The notes under the pieces were generated by a model. It saw only the letters and a program-made list of their open reading frames with translations. It ran no database searches and was not told where the DNA came from. From positions 1-5,947 of the forward strand of contig JAISBX010000176.1 of assembly GCA_031265965.1 (NCBI GenBank): a stretch of DNA of 5,947 nt. The letters are read 5' to 3'. The DNA is from Oscillospiraceae bacterium (GTDB lineage Bacteria > Bacillota_A > Clostridia > Oscillospirales > Oscillospiraceae). This document shows positions 1-5,822 of this stretch, in pieces. Numbering within the stretch: position 1 is the stretch's first letter; the number at the start of each line of letters is the position of its first letter. The position numbers were made by a program, and so were the translations under genes.

Positions 1-45
1 TAACGCGACCGCGGTAATATTATGCCCATGACTCTCTGAAATAAA

Positions 46-74
46 ACTGTAACATACTTTATCCGTTTTGACAA
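46..74 (-). promoter_or_regulatory. Possible weak sigma-A-type promoter reading leftward out of the window
   Basis: On the minus strand a TTGTCA -35 element (74-69) is followed by a 17-nt spacer and TACAGT (51-46). The -10 element has 4 of 6 consensus positions and is preceded by TG in the extended -10 position. Transcription would begin near base 39 and run leftward into a gene beyond the window, in the same direction as the wal operon. The segment is AT-rich and lies between genes, which suits a promoter. The -10 match is modest and no target gene is visible, so this remains tentative. Confidence 0.3.
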
Positions 75-88
75 GACTTTTTTCTGAA

Positions 89-98
89 TTTCGCGAAA
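89..98. repeat. Perfect 10-bp palindrome TTTCGCGAAA in the gap after walI
   Basis: TTTCGCGAAA is identical to its own reverse complement. It sits in an otherwise AT-rich gap 33-42 bases after the walI stop codon. It is flanked by the 7-bp inverted repeat ACTTTTT (76-82) / AAAAAGT (108-114). It could be an operator for a dimeric regulator of the next gene or part of a weak transcript-end structure. The stem is too short and the loop too tight for a typical intrinsic terminator. No known regulator site is recognised. Confidence 0.4.
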
Positions 99-130
99 CT
101 TATTTACAAAAAGTGACAAATCCGGTATTT

Positions 131-952
131 TCAGGCGGATATCCCGGCGCGCTCTACAGTTCCGTCTCCCGAGTACACGAAAAATTCGCCGGTGTCGGCG
201 CTTATCAGCCATCCCGGACTGAGCTCCCCGTCGCCCACCGCGCCGACGTTAAACTGGTAGCCCGGTTCCGCCCGCGTTATTCCGCCGCACGGTATCGCCT
301 CGCTCTTTACATACGCCAGAAACACCAAGAGCGCCTCCGCGGCCGCCGATATCCCCCCGCCCGCCGTGTCGCGCAGCGCGTCCGCCCGCCGTCCCGACAC
401 ACGGATCAGGCTCCCGTCCGCGTAATCGAACCGTACCGGGCAATTGAAAACCGGCGCGCCCTCAAACGTACACACGGCGGATACGCTGGTCTCCGCGCCC
501 GATCTCGTGACAGTCAGCGTCCCCGTACTCAAGCCCATGTCCTCGAGCAGCTCCCTCGAACGCGCGGTGGCGTCCGGCGCGTCTATTTCCCCCGGATATA
601 CGTCTACGACGAACTCTCCCCTGCCGTTGAACGTCGCCGTGCCGCGCTGCCCGGCATAGCGCGATATGATACCGCTCTCCGTCTTCTCCGCCTGACCGAG
701 TACGGCGGCCGCCAGCGCGTCCTCTCCCTGCGTGTAACGGCTCGTCCCGTATGACGCCAGCTCCGTGTGCCCGTCTATCGCCGACGGCGCTATGCCGATG
801 CCGTTATTGCGCATTATAGCGCATATATCCTCTAAAATTTCCCTGCGCACGGACAACTCGCCCGCTCTTCCCCAAATGAAAAACACCGCCAAAAAGGCGT
901 TGAGCATCGCTAGCGCCACAATGACAAGGTTTTTTACCTTTCCTGTGCTCAT
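131..952 (-). CDS. walI: WalI/YycI-like membrane regulator of WalK
   Basis: This 273-residue protein has one N-terminal membrane segment (about residues 8-27, preceded by the basic MSTGKVKN) and a large extracytoplasmic part. That is the layout and length of YycI (about 280 residues). The C-terminus carries a pattern typical of the family near residues 243-264: a P-x-W-x-I core (SPGWLIS) followed by DTGEFFVYSGDG. In Bacillus subtilis and Staphylococcus, YycI acts with YycH at the membrane to modulate the WalK kinase; the same role is inferred here. The start at 952 is chosen because its ATG overlaps the walH stop as ATGA, with GGAG (964-961) eight nt upstream. An in-frame ATG 18 nt earlier lacks that support. 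It is the last gene of the operon. Sequence conservation in this family is low, so the call leans on topology, the C-terminal motif and gene order. Confidence 0.78.
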   Translation of the reverse strand: MSTGKVKNLVIVALAMLNAFLAVFFIWGRAGELSVRREILEDICAIMRNNGIGIAPSAIDGHTELASYGTSRYTQGEDALAAAVLGQAEKTESGIISRYAGQRGTATFNGRGEFVVDVYPGEIDAPDATARSRELLEDMGLSTGTLTVTRSGAETSVSAVCTFEGAPVFNCPVRFDYADGSLIRVSGRRADALRDTAGGGISAAAEALLVFLAYVKSEAIPCGGITRAEPGYQFNVGAVGDGELSPGWLISADTGEFFVYSGDGTVERAGISA

Positions 953-2262
953 AGCTCGGGCTCCGCCCACTCCGGGGCAACCGCGTCGCCGCCGTCGTCA
1001 AAATAGCACAGCGCGAACTCGCCGCCTGCCGCCGCAAACGCCAGACTCTCGGGCATTAGCGTCACCGTCTCTCCGGTTATCGAGTATTGCCGGAAATTCA
1101 GCGTCATGTCCGTCACCTCTCCGCTTACAACAGTCACGCTCGCGGCGCTCTCGTCCCCGGGCAGATATATCCGCCCGCCCGCCGCGCTGTATTCAAACGA
1201 CACCGTATATGCGCCCTGTTCTTCCTGTGTTACCCCGGCGAAAAAGATTTCCGCGTCCCCGCTCGTCCTGCCCAGCGTATTATCCACCGCGGCGCGCGCG
1301 GCGGCGACCGCGGCCTCCTCTGTCACGGCGGCGCCGGAGGCTGTCCCGGGCGCCGCCGCGCCGGTGCGCCGGTAAACGGCCGCGCCGTTTGGATCGAGGC
1401 TGAACGTAAATGTGTTAGATACGTATACCATTGTGCCGTCCGCCTCCGGATAGCTCGATTGGAGCTGATTGCTGACGCCGAGGCCCGAGAGCACGCCGCC
1501 CAGATTGCCGCTGTCCGCCACGGGGTTCGACGCCGCTATGACGGGATGCGCCGTATCGGGCATCAACACCGCGTACGGATCGCCGGAACCGCCCTCCGCC
1601 GTCTCAAACGCGAACCTCACTCCGTTACTCCCAAACAGCCCCACGACCTGCGATTCCTCGCCGAGCGACGCCGCGTCCGCGCCGAAAAACCGTCCCGTCT
1701 CCGCGTCCTGAAGCAGCAGCCTGTCTCCCTCCGCGCCGAACACTACGCACAGCCGGCGCACCTTCATACCGTCCGTCCCGCCGCCCGGCGACATATCCGC
1801 GCCGAACCATCTGTCGAGCGCTTTGACGCTTACGCCCGCGGGGTACGCGTAATATATGCCGGGCATGTCCAGCGCGGCGCGCCACTCCGCTTCGTTTGTC
1901 TCGCCTAATCCTGCCGCGGAGCCGAACGCCTCCCCGAACACGCTGCTCGTTCTGGCGTACACCAATTCCAGTTGCGCCGCGTCGTATTTCGCCCCGAAGC
2001 GCTCGCCGTGTTCGTTTGTTATGATTATACAAAGCGGGCGCTCCCCCTCCGCGTAACCGCCGGACGTCTCCCCCGGCCCGGCCGCCGGACGTCCTCCTCT
2101 TAGCGCCTCGGCAAAATACCCGAGGAGCGGCGTACGCTCCCCCGTATCGTCGAACTGTACGACGCTCCACCCGAGGAACAGCGCGCTGACCGCAAGGACA
2201 GCGATCGCCGCGCTCTTGACCGCCTCGGCGGCGCGCGCGCTCAGCTTACCCGTCCCGTTCAT
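949..2262 (-). CDS. walH: WalH/YycH-like membrane regulator of WalK
   Basis: This 437-residue protein has a short basic cytoplasmic N-terminus, one membrane segment (about residues 14-33) and a long exported domain. YycH proteins share this plan and are of similar size. The mid-region stretch around SNQLQSSYPEADGTMVYV, followed by FSLDPNGAAVYR, resembles the conserved part of YycH. A later alanine-rich helix (EEAAVAAARAAVDN) followed by predicted beta strands looks PepSY-like. In Bacillus and Staphylococcus, YycH regulates WalK jointly with YycI; I infer the same here from position between walK and walI. The start ATG at 2262 lies inside the end of walK (17-nt overlap), with AGGAGGGG (2280-2273) ten nt upstream. 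The open frame extends 14 codons further as an arginine-rich run, an unlikely N-terminus for a membrane anchor. The walI start overlaps its stop. Direct sequence recognition is moderate; synteny is strong. Confidence 0.74.
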   Translation of the reverse strand: MNGTGKLSARAAEAVKSAAIAVLAVSALFLGWSVVQFDDTGERTPLLGYFAEALRGGRPAAGPGETSGGYAEGERPLCIIITNEHGERFGAKYDAAQLELVYARTSSVFGEAFGSAAGLGETNEAEWRAALDMPGIYYAYPAGVSVKALDRWFGADMSPGGGTDGMKVRRLCVVFGAEGDRLLLQDAETGRFFGADAASLGEESQVVGLFGSNGVRFAFETAEGGSGDPYAVLMPDTAHPVIAASNPVADSGNLGGVLSGLGVSNQLQSSYPEADGTMVYVSNTFTFSLDPNGAAVYRRTGAAAPGTASGAAVTEEAAVAAARAAVDNTLGRTSGDAEIFFAGVTQEEQGAYTVSFEYSAAGGRIYLPGDESAASVTVVSGEVTDMTLNFRQYSITGETVTLMPESLAFAAAGGEFALCYFDDGGDAVAPEWAEPEL

Positions 2263-3754
2263 CCCCGGCCGTCCCCTCCTCCGGCGTCTCGTCCTCCGGC
2301 GCATATTCCTGCTCGCGTCCCTCGGTGGGCAAGCTCACCGTCACGGACGTGCCCTCGCCCTGCACACTCTCGATTTTAATGTCCCCTCCGTGCCGCGCCA
2401 CGATCTCGCGCGCTATGGCCAGTCCGAGCCCTGTGCCGCCCGACTCGCGCGAGCGCGCCTTGTCCACGCGGTAAAATCTGTCAAAAATGTGCGGCATATC
2501 CTCGGGCGGGATGCCGATTCCGGTGTCTGATATCCGCACCCACACGGTTCCGTCAGCGCTTCCGCCCGTTATGTCAACGCGCCCGCCCTCCGGCGTGTAC
2601 TTCACAGCGTTAGTCAGGATATTCATAAACACCTGCTCTATGCGCGCCCGGTCGCCCCGGATGCTCGGCAGCTCGCTCTCCATCTCTATATTCATCTCGT
2701 ATCCGCGTTTGCGTGCGTCGAGCGCGATGGCGGTGTACACGTCCCGTATAGACTGCCCTATAGAGAACTCCTCGAAGCGCAGCTTCATACTGCCGGCGTC
2801 GAACCGGGACAGCTCGAGCAGGTCGCGGACTATGTTCGCCATCCTGTCGCTCTCGTTGAGTATGACCCGCAGAAATTCATCCACCGTCTGCGACGGCATA
2901 TCCTTATTGTCCGCAAGCGTCTCGGCGTACGCGCGTATGCCGGTCAGCGGCGTGCGCAGTTCGTGGGACACGTTCGCGACAAATTCGCGCCTCATCGTCT
3001 CGGCCTTCTTCAGCTCCTCAAGCGTGTGCTCGAGCCTCGACGCCATCATGTTAAACGTCTCGGAGAGTATCCCTATCTCATCGTTCGATTCCACGCCGAT
3101 CTCACGCGAGAAATCGCCGCCCGCCATCGCCTCGGCCGCCTTTGTCATGCCCTGTATCGGCTGCAGCAGCGCCTTTGACAGTATGAGGCTTATCGCGATC
3201 GATATGACGAAACCCACCGCCACCGATTCCAGTATTAGCTTGAACAGCTCCGCGTTCAGGTTCTGCACCGTCTGCCTGTTGTCGTTGATATATATGACGA
3301 AACGCGCCTGACCGTCCTGGCTCGACACGGGTACGGCGACGTCCATGTATTGCGGGTTGTCATCGCTTCCGAACGCCGTCTCGCCTGTCAGCGCCTTCAG
3401 CGCGTTGCGCGTCGCCGCGGGCGTGCGCTCCATGTCCGGATCTGACCCGGCGAGGCTCACGCCCGTGTCTCCGTCGAGTATATAGAAGTTGCGCGTACCG
3501 ATATTGATGCCGAGCTGCCCGGCGTACACGTAGATTATCTCGCTCATCCGTTCCGCCGCGTCCGGCTCTTCCGCCGCCTCGCGCAGCGCGTTCATCATAT
3601 TCCTGTTTGAAAAGACCGACTCCATGCTCCTGTAGAACTCGTCGGTGTAGAAATCGCGCACGCCGCGCGTCAGGAACACCAGCACGACGGCCATGAGCAG
3701 TATTATGAGCAGCAGCATGATGAACACGAGCTTTGCCCGCAGGCTGATGCTCAT
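2246..3754 (-). CDS. walK: WalK-type membrane sensor histidine kinase
   Basis: This is a 502-residue kinase that should phosphorylate the WalR encoded just upstream. The order is: membrane helix 1 (about 8-28), an extracytoplasmic sensor region (about 30-170), membrane helix 2 (about 173-193), HAMP domain (about 194-246, with Pro199 and NDEIG at 224-228), dimerisation/phosphoacceptor domain and ATPase domain. Visible motifs are the H-box SHELRTPL (263-270, phosphoacceptor His264), N-box around Asn382, G1 DTGIGIP (410-416), F-box IFDRFYRVD (423-431) and G2 GGTGLGL (439-445). HAMP runs straight into the H-box helix, so the PAS domain found between them in Bacillus and Staphylococcus WalK is missing. 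The last 24 residues are strongly acidic. The start at 3754 shares an ATGA overlap with the walR stop, has AAGGG (3767-3763) eight nt upstream, and gives a normal N-terminal membrane helix. The longer upstream open frame is antisense-like composition over walR, not protein. Kinase identity is certain; WalK orthology rests mainly on neighbours. Confidence 0.93.
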   Translation of the reverse strand: MSISLRAKLVFIMLLLIILLMAVVLVFLTRGVRDFYTDEFYRSMESVFSNRNMMNALREAAEEPDAAERMSEIIYVYAGQLGINIGTRNFYILDGDTGVSLAGSDPDMERTPAATRNALKALTGETAFGSDDNPQYMDVAVPVSSQDGQARFVIYINDNRQTVQNLNAELFKLILESVAVGFVISIAISLILSKALLQPIQGMTKAAEAMAGGDFSREIGVESNDEIGILSETFNMMASRLEHTLEELKKAETMRREFVANVSHELRTPLTGIRAYAETLADNKDMPSQTVDEFLRVILNESDRMANIVRDLLELSRFDAGSMKLRFEEFSIGQSIRDVYTAIALDARKRGYEMNIEMESELPSIRGDRARIEQVFMNILTNAVKYTPEGGRVDITGGSADGTVWVRISDTGIGIPPEDMPHIFDRFYRVDKARSRESGGTGLGLAIAREIVARHGGDIKIESVQGEGTSVTVSLPTEGREQEYAPEDETPEEGTAGDERDG

Positions 3755-4434
3755 ACGCTCTGCCCTTCGAAATAGTAACCCGCTCCGCGCTTTGTGATAA
3801 TGTATCTGGGCGCTCCGGCGTCCTCCTCGATTTTCTCGCGCAGGCGCCGCACGGCGACGTCCACGGCGCGCACGTCGCCCACAAAGCCCTCGTATTGCCA
3901 GACCTCGCGCATCAGCTCCTCGCGTGAAAACACCTTGCCCGGCGTCCCGGCGAGAAACTTCAGCAGCTCGAACTCCCGCTGCGTCAGTTCCGCGCCCCGT
4001 CCGCCGATAAACGCGTCGTAGCGCTCCCCGTCTATTACGAGGACGTCCGCCGCCGCGCCGTCGCGCTCCGGCGATCTGCGCATATTCGCCTTTACGCGCG
4101 CCAAGACCTCCCGTACCGAGAACGGCTTCGTCACGTAGTCGTCCGCGCCGAGCTCCAGCCCGAACACCTTGTCGGTCTCCTCCTCGCGCGCCGTCAGCAT
4201 TATGATCGGCGTCATATTGTCGCGCGCGCGCACCCTGCGGCAGACCTCGAAGCCGTCCAGCAGCGGCAGCATGACGTCGAGCAATATCAGGTCGGGGCAC
4301 GACTCCTCGTACGACCGCAGCGCCGCCTCCCCGTCGTATGCGGTCAGCACCTCATACCCCTCGTTTTTCAAGTTATAATTGAGAATATCAGCGATACTCT
4401 TCTCGTCGTCAACGACGAGTATTTTCTTGCTCAA
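3751..4434 (-). CDS. walR: WalR response regulator, OmpR family
   Basis: This 227-residue DNA-binding regulator is phosphorylated by WalK and in Firmicutes controls peptidoglycan hydrolase and cell-wall genes. The receiver domain (about 3-119) has acidic Asp9/Asp10, phosphoacceptor Asp53 (LLDVMLP), Thr81 and Lys103. DDYVTKPFSVREVLARVKAN is nearly the same as in known WalR, including the Thr102 region that is a kinase target in Bacillus. The winged-helix domain (about 130-223) contains LTQREFELL and the recognition segment VGDVRAVDVAVRRLREKIE, again close to WalR, and ends in the wing ITKRGAGYYF. All catalytic residues are present. I choose the TTG at 4434, giving (M)SKKILVVDD as in WalR proteins, with GGAGG (4448-4444) nine nt upstream. 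An in-frame ATG at 4464 would add an arginine-rich ten-residue leader with no good binding site. The gene begins inside the end of nudF (26-nt overlap) and its stop overlaps the walK start. Confidence 0.95.
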   Translation of the reverse strand: MSKKILVVDDEKSIADILNYNLKNEGYEVLTAYDGEAALRSYEESCPDLILLDVMLPLLDGFEVCRRVRARDNMTPIIMLTAREEETDKVFGLELGADDYVTKPFSVREVLARVKANMRRSPERDGAAADVLVIDGERYDAFIGGRGAELTQREFELLKFLAGTPGKVFSREELMREVWQYEGFVGDVRAVDVAVRRLREKIEEDAGAPRYIITKRGAGYYFEGQSV

Positions 4435-4996
4435 CTGCGCCGTCCTCCCCCGCCGCCGCCGCATCGTCCATACACAGCAGCGCCATGTATATCCCCGCGA
4501 TCGTCTTTGCGTCCTTTATTTGGTTTTTAGCTATCATATTTCTTATCTCCCGCAGCGGCACAGTCTCCACCGTGAGAAATTCGTCCTCGTCCGGATGCGT
4601 CTCCCCGCTCCGCAGCCCCGTCGCCAGATACACATGCAGCGTCTCCTCACAAAAGCCGGGCGACGGATAGATCGCGCCCAAATAGCGCAGCCCGTCCGCC
4701 TCGCAGCCCGTCTCCTCGGACAGCTCGCGCCGCGCCGCTTCCGGATGGCCCTCTCCCGGTTCCAGCCTGCCCGCCGGCAATTCGAGCAATTCCTCCTTCA
4801 CGGCATACCGGTACTGCCGCACCATGACGACTCCCCTTCCGTCCGTCACCGGCACGACTACCACTCCGCCGGAGTGCTCCACCACCTCGCGCGTCACCAG
4901 CTTACCGTTATGCAGCTCCGCCACGTCGCGTCTGGCGCTGAACACGCCGCCCGTAAACACGCTCTCGCCCGAGACCCGCCTTTCCGTATAATCCAT
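4409..4996 (-). CDS. nudF: ADP-ribose pyrophosphatase, Nudix family
   Basis: This 195-residue cytoplasmic enzyme is predicted to hydrolyse ADP-ribose to AMP and ribose 5-phosphate, clearing a reactive product of NAD turnover. The Nudix box is complete at 76-98: Gly76, Glu82, then RELSEETG with Arg90, Glu91, Glu94, Glu95 and Gly97, the metal-binding acidic cluster. About 15 residues later comes YPSPGFCEE (110-118), the proline-containing signature that separates ADP-ribose pyrophosphatases from other Nudix enzymes. The N-terminal beta-strand region (VFTGGVFSARRDVAEL, then LVTREVVEH) and the C-terminal DAKTIAGI also match NudF of Bacillus, and the length is normal (about 185) apart from a short alanine- and acid-rich tail. 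The ATG at 4996 has GGGAGG (5007-5002) five nt upstream, and that site shares a base with the nth stop codon. The 3' end overlaps the start of walR by 26 nt. Exact substrate preference is inferred from the motif. Confidence 0.92.
   Translation of the reverse strand: MDYTERRVSGESVFTGGVFSARRDVAELHNGKLVTREVVEHSGGVVVVPVTDGRGVVMVRQYRYAVKEELLELPAGRLEPGEGHPEAARRELSEETGCEADGLRYLGAIYPSPGFCEETLHVYLATGLRSGETHPDEDEFLTVETVPLREIRNMIAKNQIKDAKTIAGIYMALLCMDDAAAAGEDGAVEQENTRR
4444..4448 (-). promoter_or_regulatory. Shine-Dalgarno site that fixes the TTG start of walR
   Basis: GGAGG on the minus strand is nine nt upstream of the TTG at 4434-4432. It is embedded in the last codons of nudF. Its position supports the TTG rather than the upstream ATG at 4464, and the resulting N-terminus matches that of WalR proteins. 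Ribosomes finishing nudF would pass this site and stop 23 nt after the walR start, so reinitiation coupling is plausible. Confidence 0.75.
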
Positions 4997-5006
4997 ATGT
5001 ACCTCC

Positions 5007-5651
5007 CTACCGTCCCGTCCGTTCTTTTTCGGAATACCCGCACAGCTCCGATATAACGCACTCCCCGCATCGCGGCGCGCGCGCCGTACACACCGCCCGT
5101 CCGTGCAATACGAGCATATGACAAAAAACGTTCGACTTGTCCGGCGGCAGTATTTTCCTGAGCTCCGCCTCTATTTTCGCGGGCTCGCGCGTAGTGACGA
5201 GCCCTATACGGTTTGAAAGCCTTATGCAGTGCGTATCCACCACAACGGCCGACGGCGCTCCAAAGATGTCGCCGAGGATCAGGTTAGCCGTCTTACGCCC
5301 GACGCCGGGCAACCTGAGCAGCTCCTCCATCGTACCCGGCACCCGTCCGCCGAAATCGGCCAGCAGCATCCCTGCGCACCCGACGATATCGCGCGCCTTG
5401 CCGCGAAAAAACCCGCACGTGCGTATGTACCCCTCCACCTCCGAGACCTCCGCCCCGGCAAAATCCTCCAGCGTCGGAAACCTCTCAAAAAGCGCCGGCG
5501 TCACACGGTTGACGCGCTCGTCGGTACACTGCGCGGCAAGCCGCACCGAAAAAAGCAGTTCATAATCCCTTCCGTATTCCAATGAACAGGCAGCCTCAGG
5601 ATACTCCGTCTCCAAGCGCCGTATCATCTCTGAAATACCATTTTTATCCAT
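5007..5651 (-). CDS. nth: Endonuclease III, DNA glycosylase/AP lyase
   Basis: This is a 214-residue base-excision repair enzyme that removes oxidised pyrimidines and cleaves the DNA at the resulting abasic site. The helix-hairpin-helix motif LPGVGRKTAN (114-123) carries the catalytic Lys120, and VVVDTHCIRLSNRIG supplies the catalytic Asp139. The C-terminus has the full iron-sulfur ligand pattern C-x6-C-x2-C-x5-C (Cys188, 195, 198, 204), so it should bind a [4Fe-4S] cluster. The length matches E. coli Nth (211), and nothing essential is missing. The ATG at 5651 is supported by GAGGTGAGGGG (5670-5660) eight nt upstream and lies about 27 nt downstream of the predicted transcription start. It is the first gene of the operon; its TAG stop overlaps the ribosome binding site of nudF. 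Confidence 0.96.
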   Translation of the reverse strand: MDKNGISEMIRRLETEYPEAACSLEYGRDYELLFSVRLAAQCTDERVNRVTPALFERFPTLEDFAGAEVSEVEGYIRTCGFFRGKARDIVGCAGMLLADFGGRVPGTMEELLRLPGVGRKTANLILGDIFGAPSAVVVDTHCIRLSNRIGLVTTREPAKIEAELRKILPPDKSNVFCHMLVLHGRAVCTARAPRCGECVISELCGYSEKERTGR

Positions 5652-5684
5652 TTGTCTGTCCCCTCACCTCTCTGTATAAATGTA

Positions 5685-5713
5685 AGTATAACATTGATTC
5701 ACAAAAATGACAA
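5685..5713 (-). promoter_or_regulatory. Sigma-A-type promoter of the nth-nudF-walRKHI operon
   Basis: On the minus strand TTGTCA (5713-5708) and TATACT (5690-5685) are separated by exactly 17 nt. Each element has one mismatch to the vegetative consensus. The predicted start near 5678 leaves a leader of about 27 nt before the nth ATG, just enough for the ribosome binding site at 5670-5660. There is no other good promoter in the tightly packed genes downstream, so this is likely the main promoter of the whole operon. Confidence 0.72.
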
Positions 5714-5764
5714 TTCACAATTCCAGCATGAAAATGTCAAACAACAACCAATTGAAAAATCATA

Positions 5765-5793
5765 TTGCAAAACCAAACATAACAGCGTATACT
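5765..5793 (+). promoter_or_regulatory. Sigma-A-type promoter of the divergent secreted-protein gene
   Basis: TTGCAA (5765-5770) and TATACT (5788-5793) are separated by exactly 17 nt. The -10 element has one mismatch and the -35 has two. Transcription would start near 5800, about 23 nt before the ATG at 5823, leaving room for the strong ribosome binding site at 5808-5814. The same -10 hexamer is used by the opposed nth promoter. Confidence 0.7.
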
Positions 5794-5807
5794 GCCATTG
5801 AAATTTT

Positions 5808-5814
5808 GGAGGTG
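5808..5814 (+). promoter_or_regulatory. Strong Shine-Dalgarno site for the divergent gene
   Basis: GGAGGTG lies eight nt before the ATG at 5823, an optimal length and spacing. Together with the signal peptide that follows, it decides the start of the gene and suggests high translation. Confidence 0.8.
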
Positions 5815-5822
5815 CGAATATT

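Larger units (their letters stand above)
1..130. other. AT-rich intergenic segment downstream of walI, no supported gene
   Basis: This segment follows the walI stop codon and is much more AT-rich (about bases 31-125) than the genes. No coding region can be supported on either strand. A leftward ATG at 29-27 opens a reading frame to the window edge (MGIILPRSR), but it has no usable ribosome binding site, so I do not call it a gene. The segment holds a perfect 10-bp palindrome, TTTCGCGAAA, at 89-98. It lies inside a loosely spaced inverted repeat, ACTTTTT at 76-82 with AAAAAGT at 108-114. No GC-rich hairpin followed by a T-run, the form of a standard intrinsic terminator, is visible for the wal operon. 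Bases 1-16 become GC-rich again, which may mark the start or end of another gene. Confidence 0.6.
5652..5822. other. AT-rich divergent intergenic region with two opposed promoters
   Basis: This gap separates nth (leftward) from the secreted-protein gene (rightward). It is sharply more AT-rich than either gene. It holds both promoters listed separately; their -35 elements are 51 bp apart. The space between holds short repeats: ATTCACAA at 5697-5704 and 5713-5720, and AAAATGNCAA at 5704-5713 and 5731-5740. These could be regulator half-sites, but none is a recognised operator. Confidence 0.7.

Noticed and set aside
1..29. Leftward ATG at 29-27 as the start of the next gene
   Set aside because: The only purine-rich stretch (GAGAG) is two nt from the ATG, too close for ribosome binding, and the nine visible residues match no protein I recognise.
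68..73. Perfect TTGACA on the plus strand after walI
   Set aside because: No matching -10 element at 16-18 nt and no rightward gene follows; the DNA beyond 130 is the antisense strand of walI.
68..1908. Long plus-strand reading frames opposite walI and walH (for example 68-754 and 1087-1908)
   Set aside because: Their translations are rich in Arg, Pro and Ala with no recognisable domain, and lack ribosome binding sites. They arise because GC-rich minus-strand codons leave few stops on the opposite strand.
1625..2170. Minus-strand 181-codon frame inside walH, and similar frames inside nth and walK
   Set aside because: These are out-of-frame shadows, basic and low in complexity, lying wholly within genes with recognisable products.
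3755..4300. Upstream extension of the walK reading frame through walR to an ATG near 4300
   Set aside because: The extension is low-complexity Arg/Gly/Ala sequence in a different frame over the well-conserved walR. The ATG at 3754 has an ATGA overlap and a ribosome binding site and yields a normal membrane helix at the N-terminus.
4449..4462. Short GCC-type repeat near the end of nudF
   Set aside because: It encodes an alanine run in the C-terminal tail and is expected in GC-rich coding DNA; too short to be a significant repeat.
5699..5724. lac-operator-like string GGAATTGTGA on the minus strand in the divergent gap
   Set aside because: Only one half resembles the E. coli lac operator; the matching second half is absent. 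The similarity is best explained by chance in AT-rich DNA.
5735..5740. Perfect TTGACA on the minus strand upstream of the nth promoter
   Set aside because: No acceptable -10 hexamer lies 16-18 nt downstream, whereas the neighbouring TTGTCA-N17-TATACT pair is complete.
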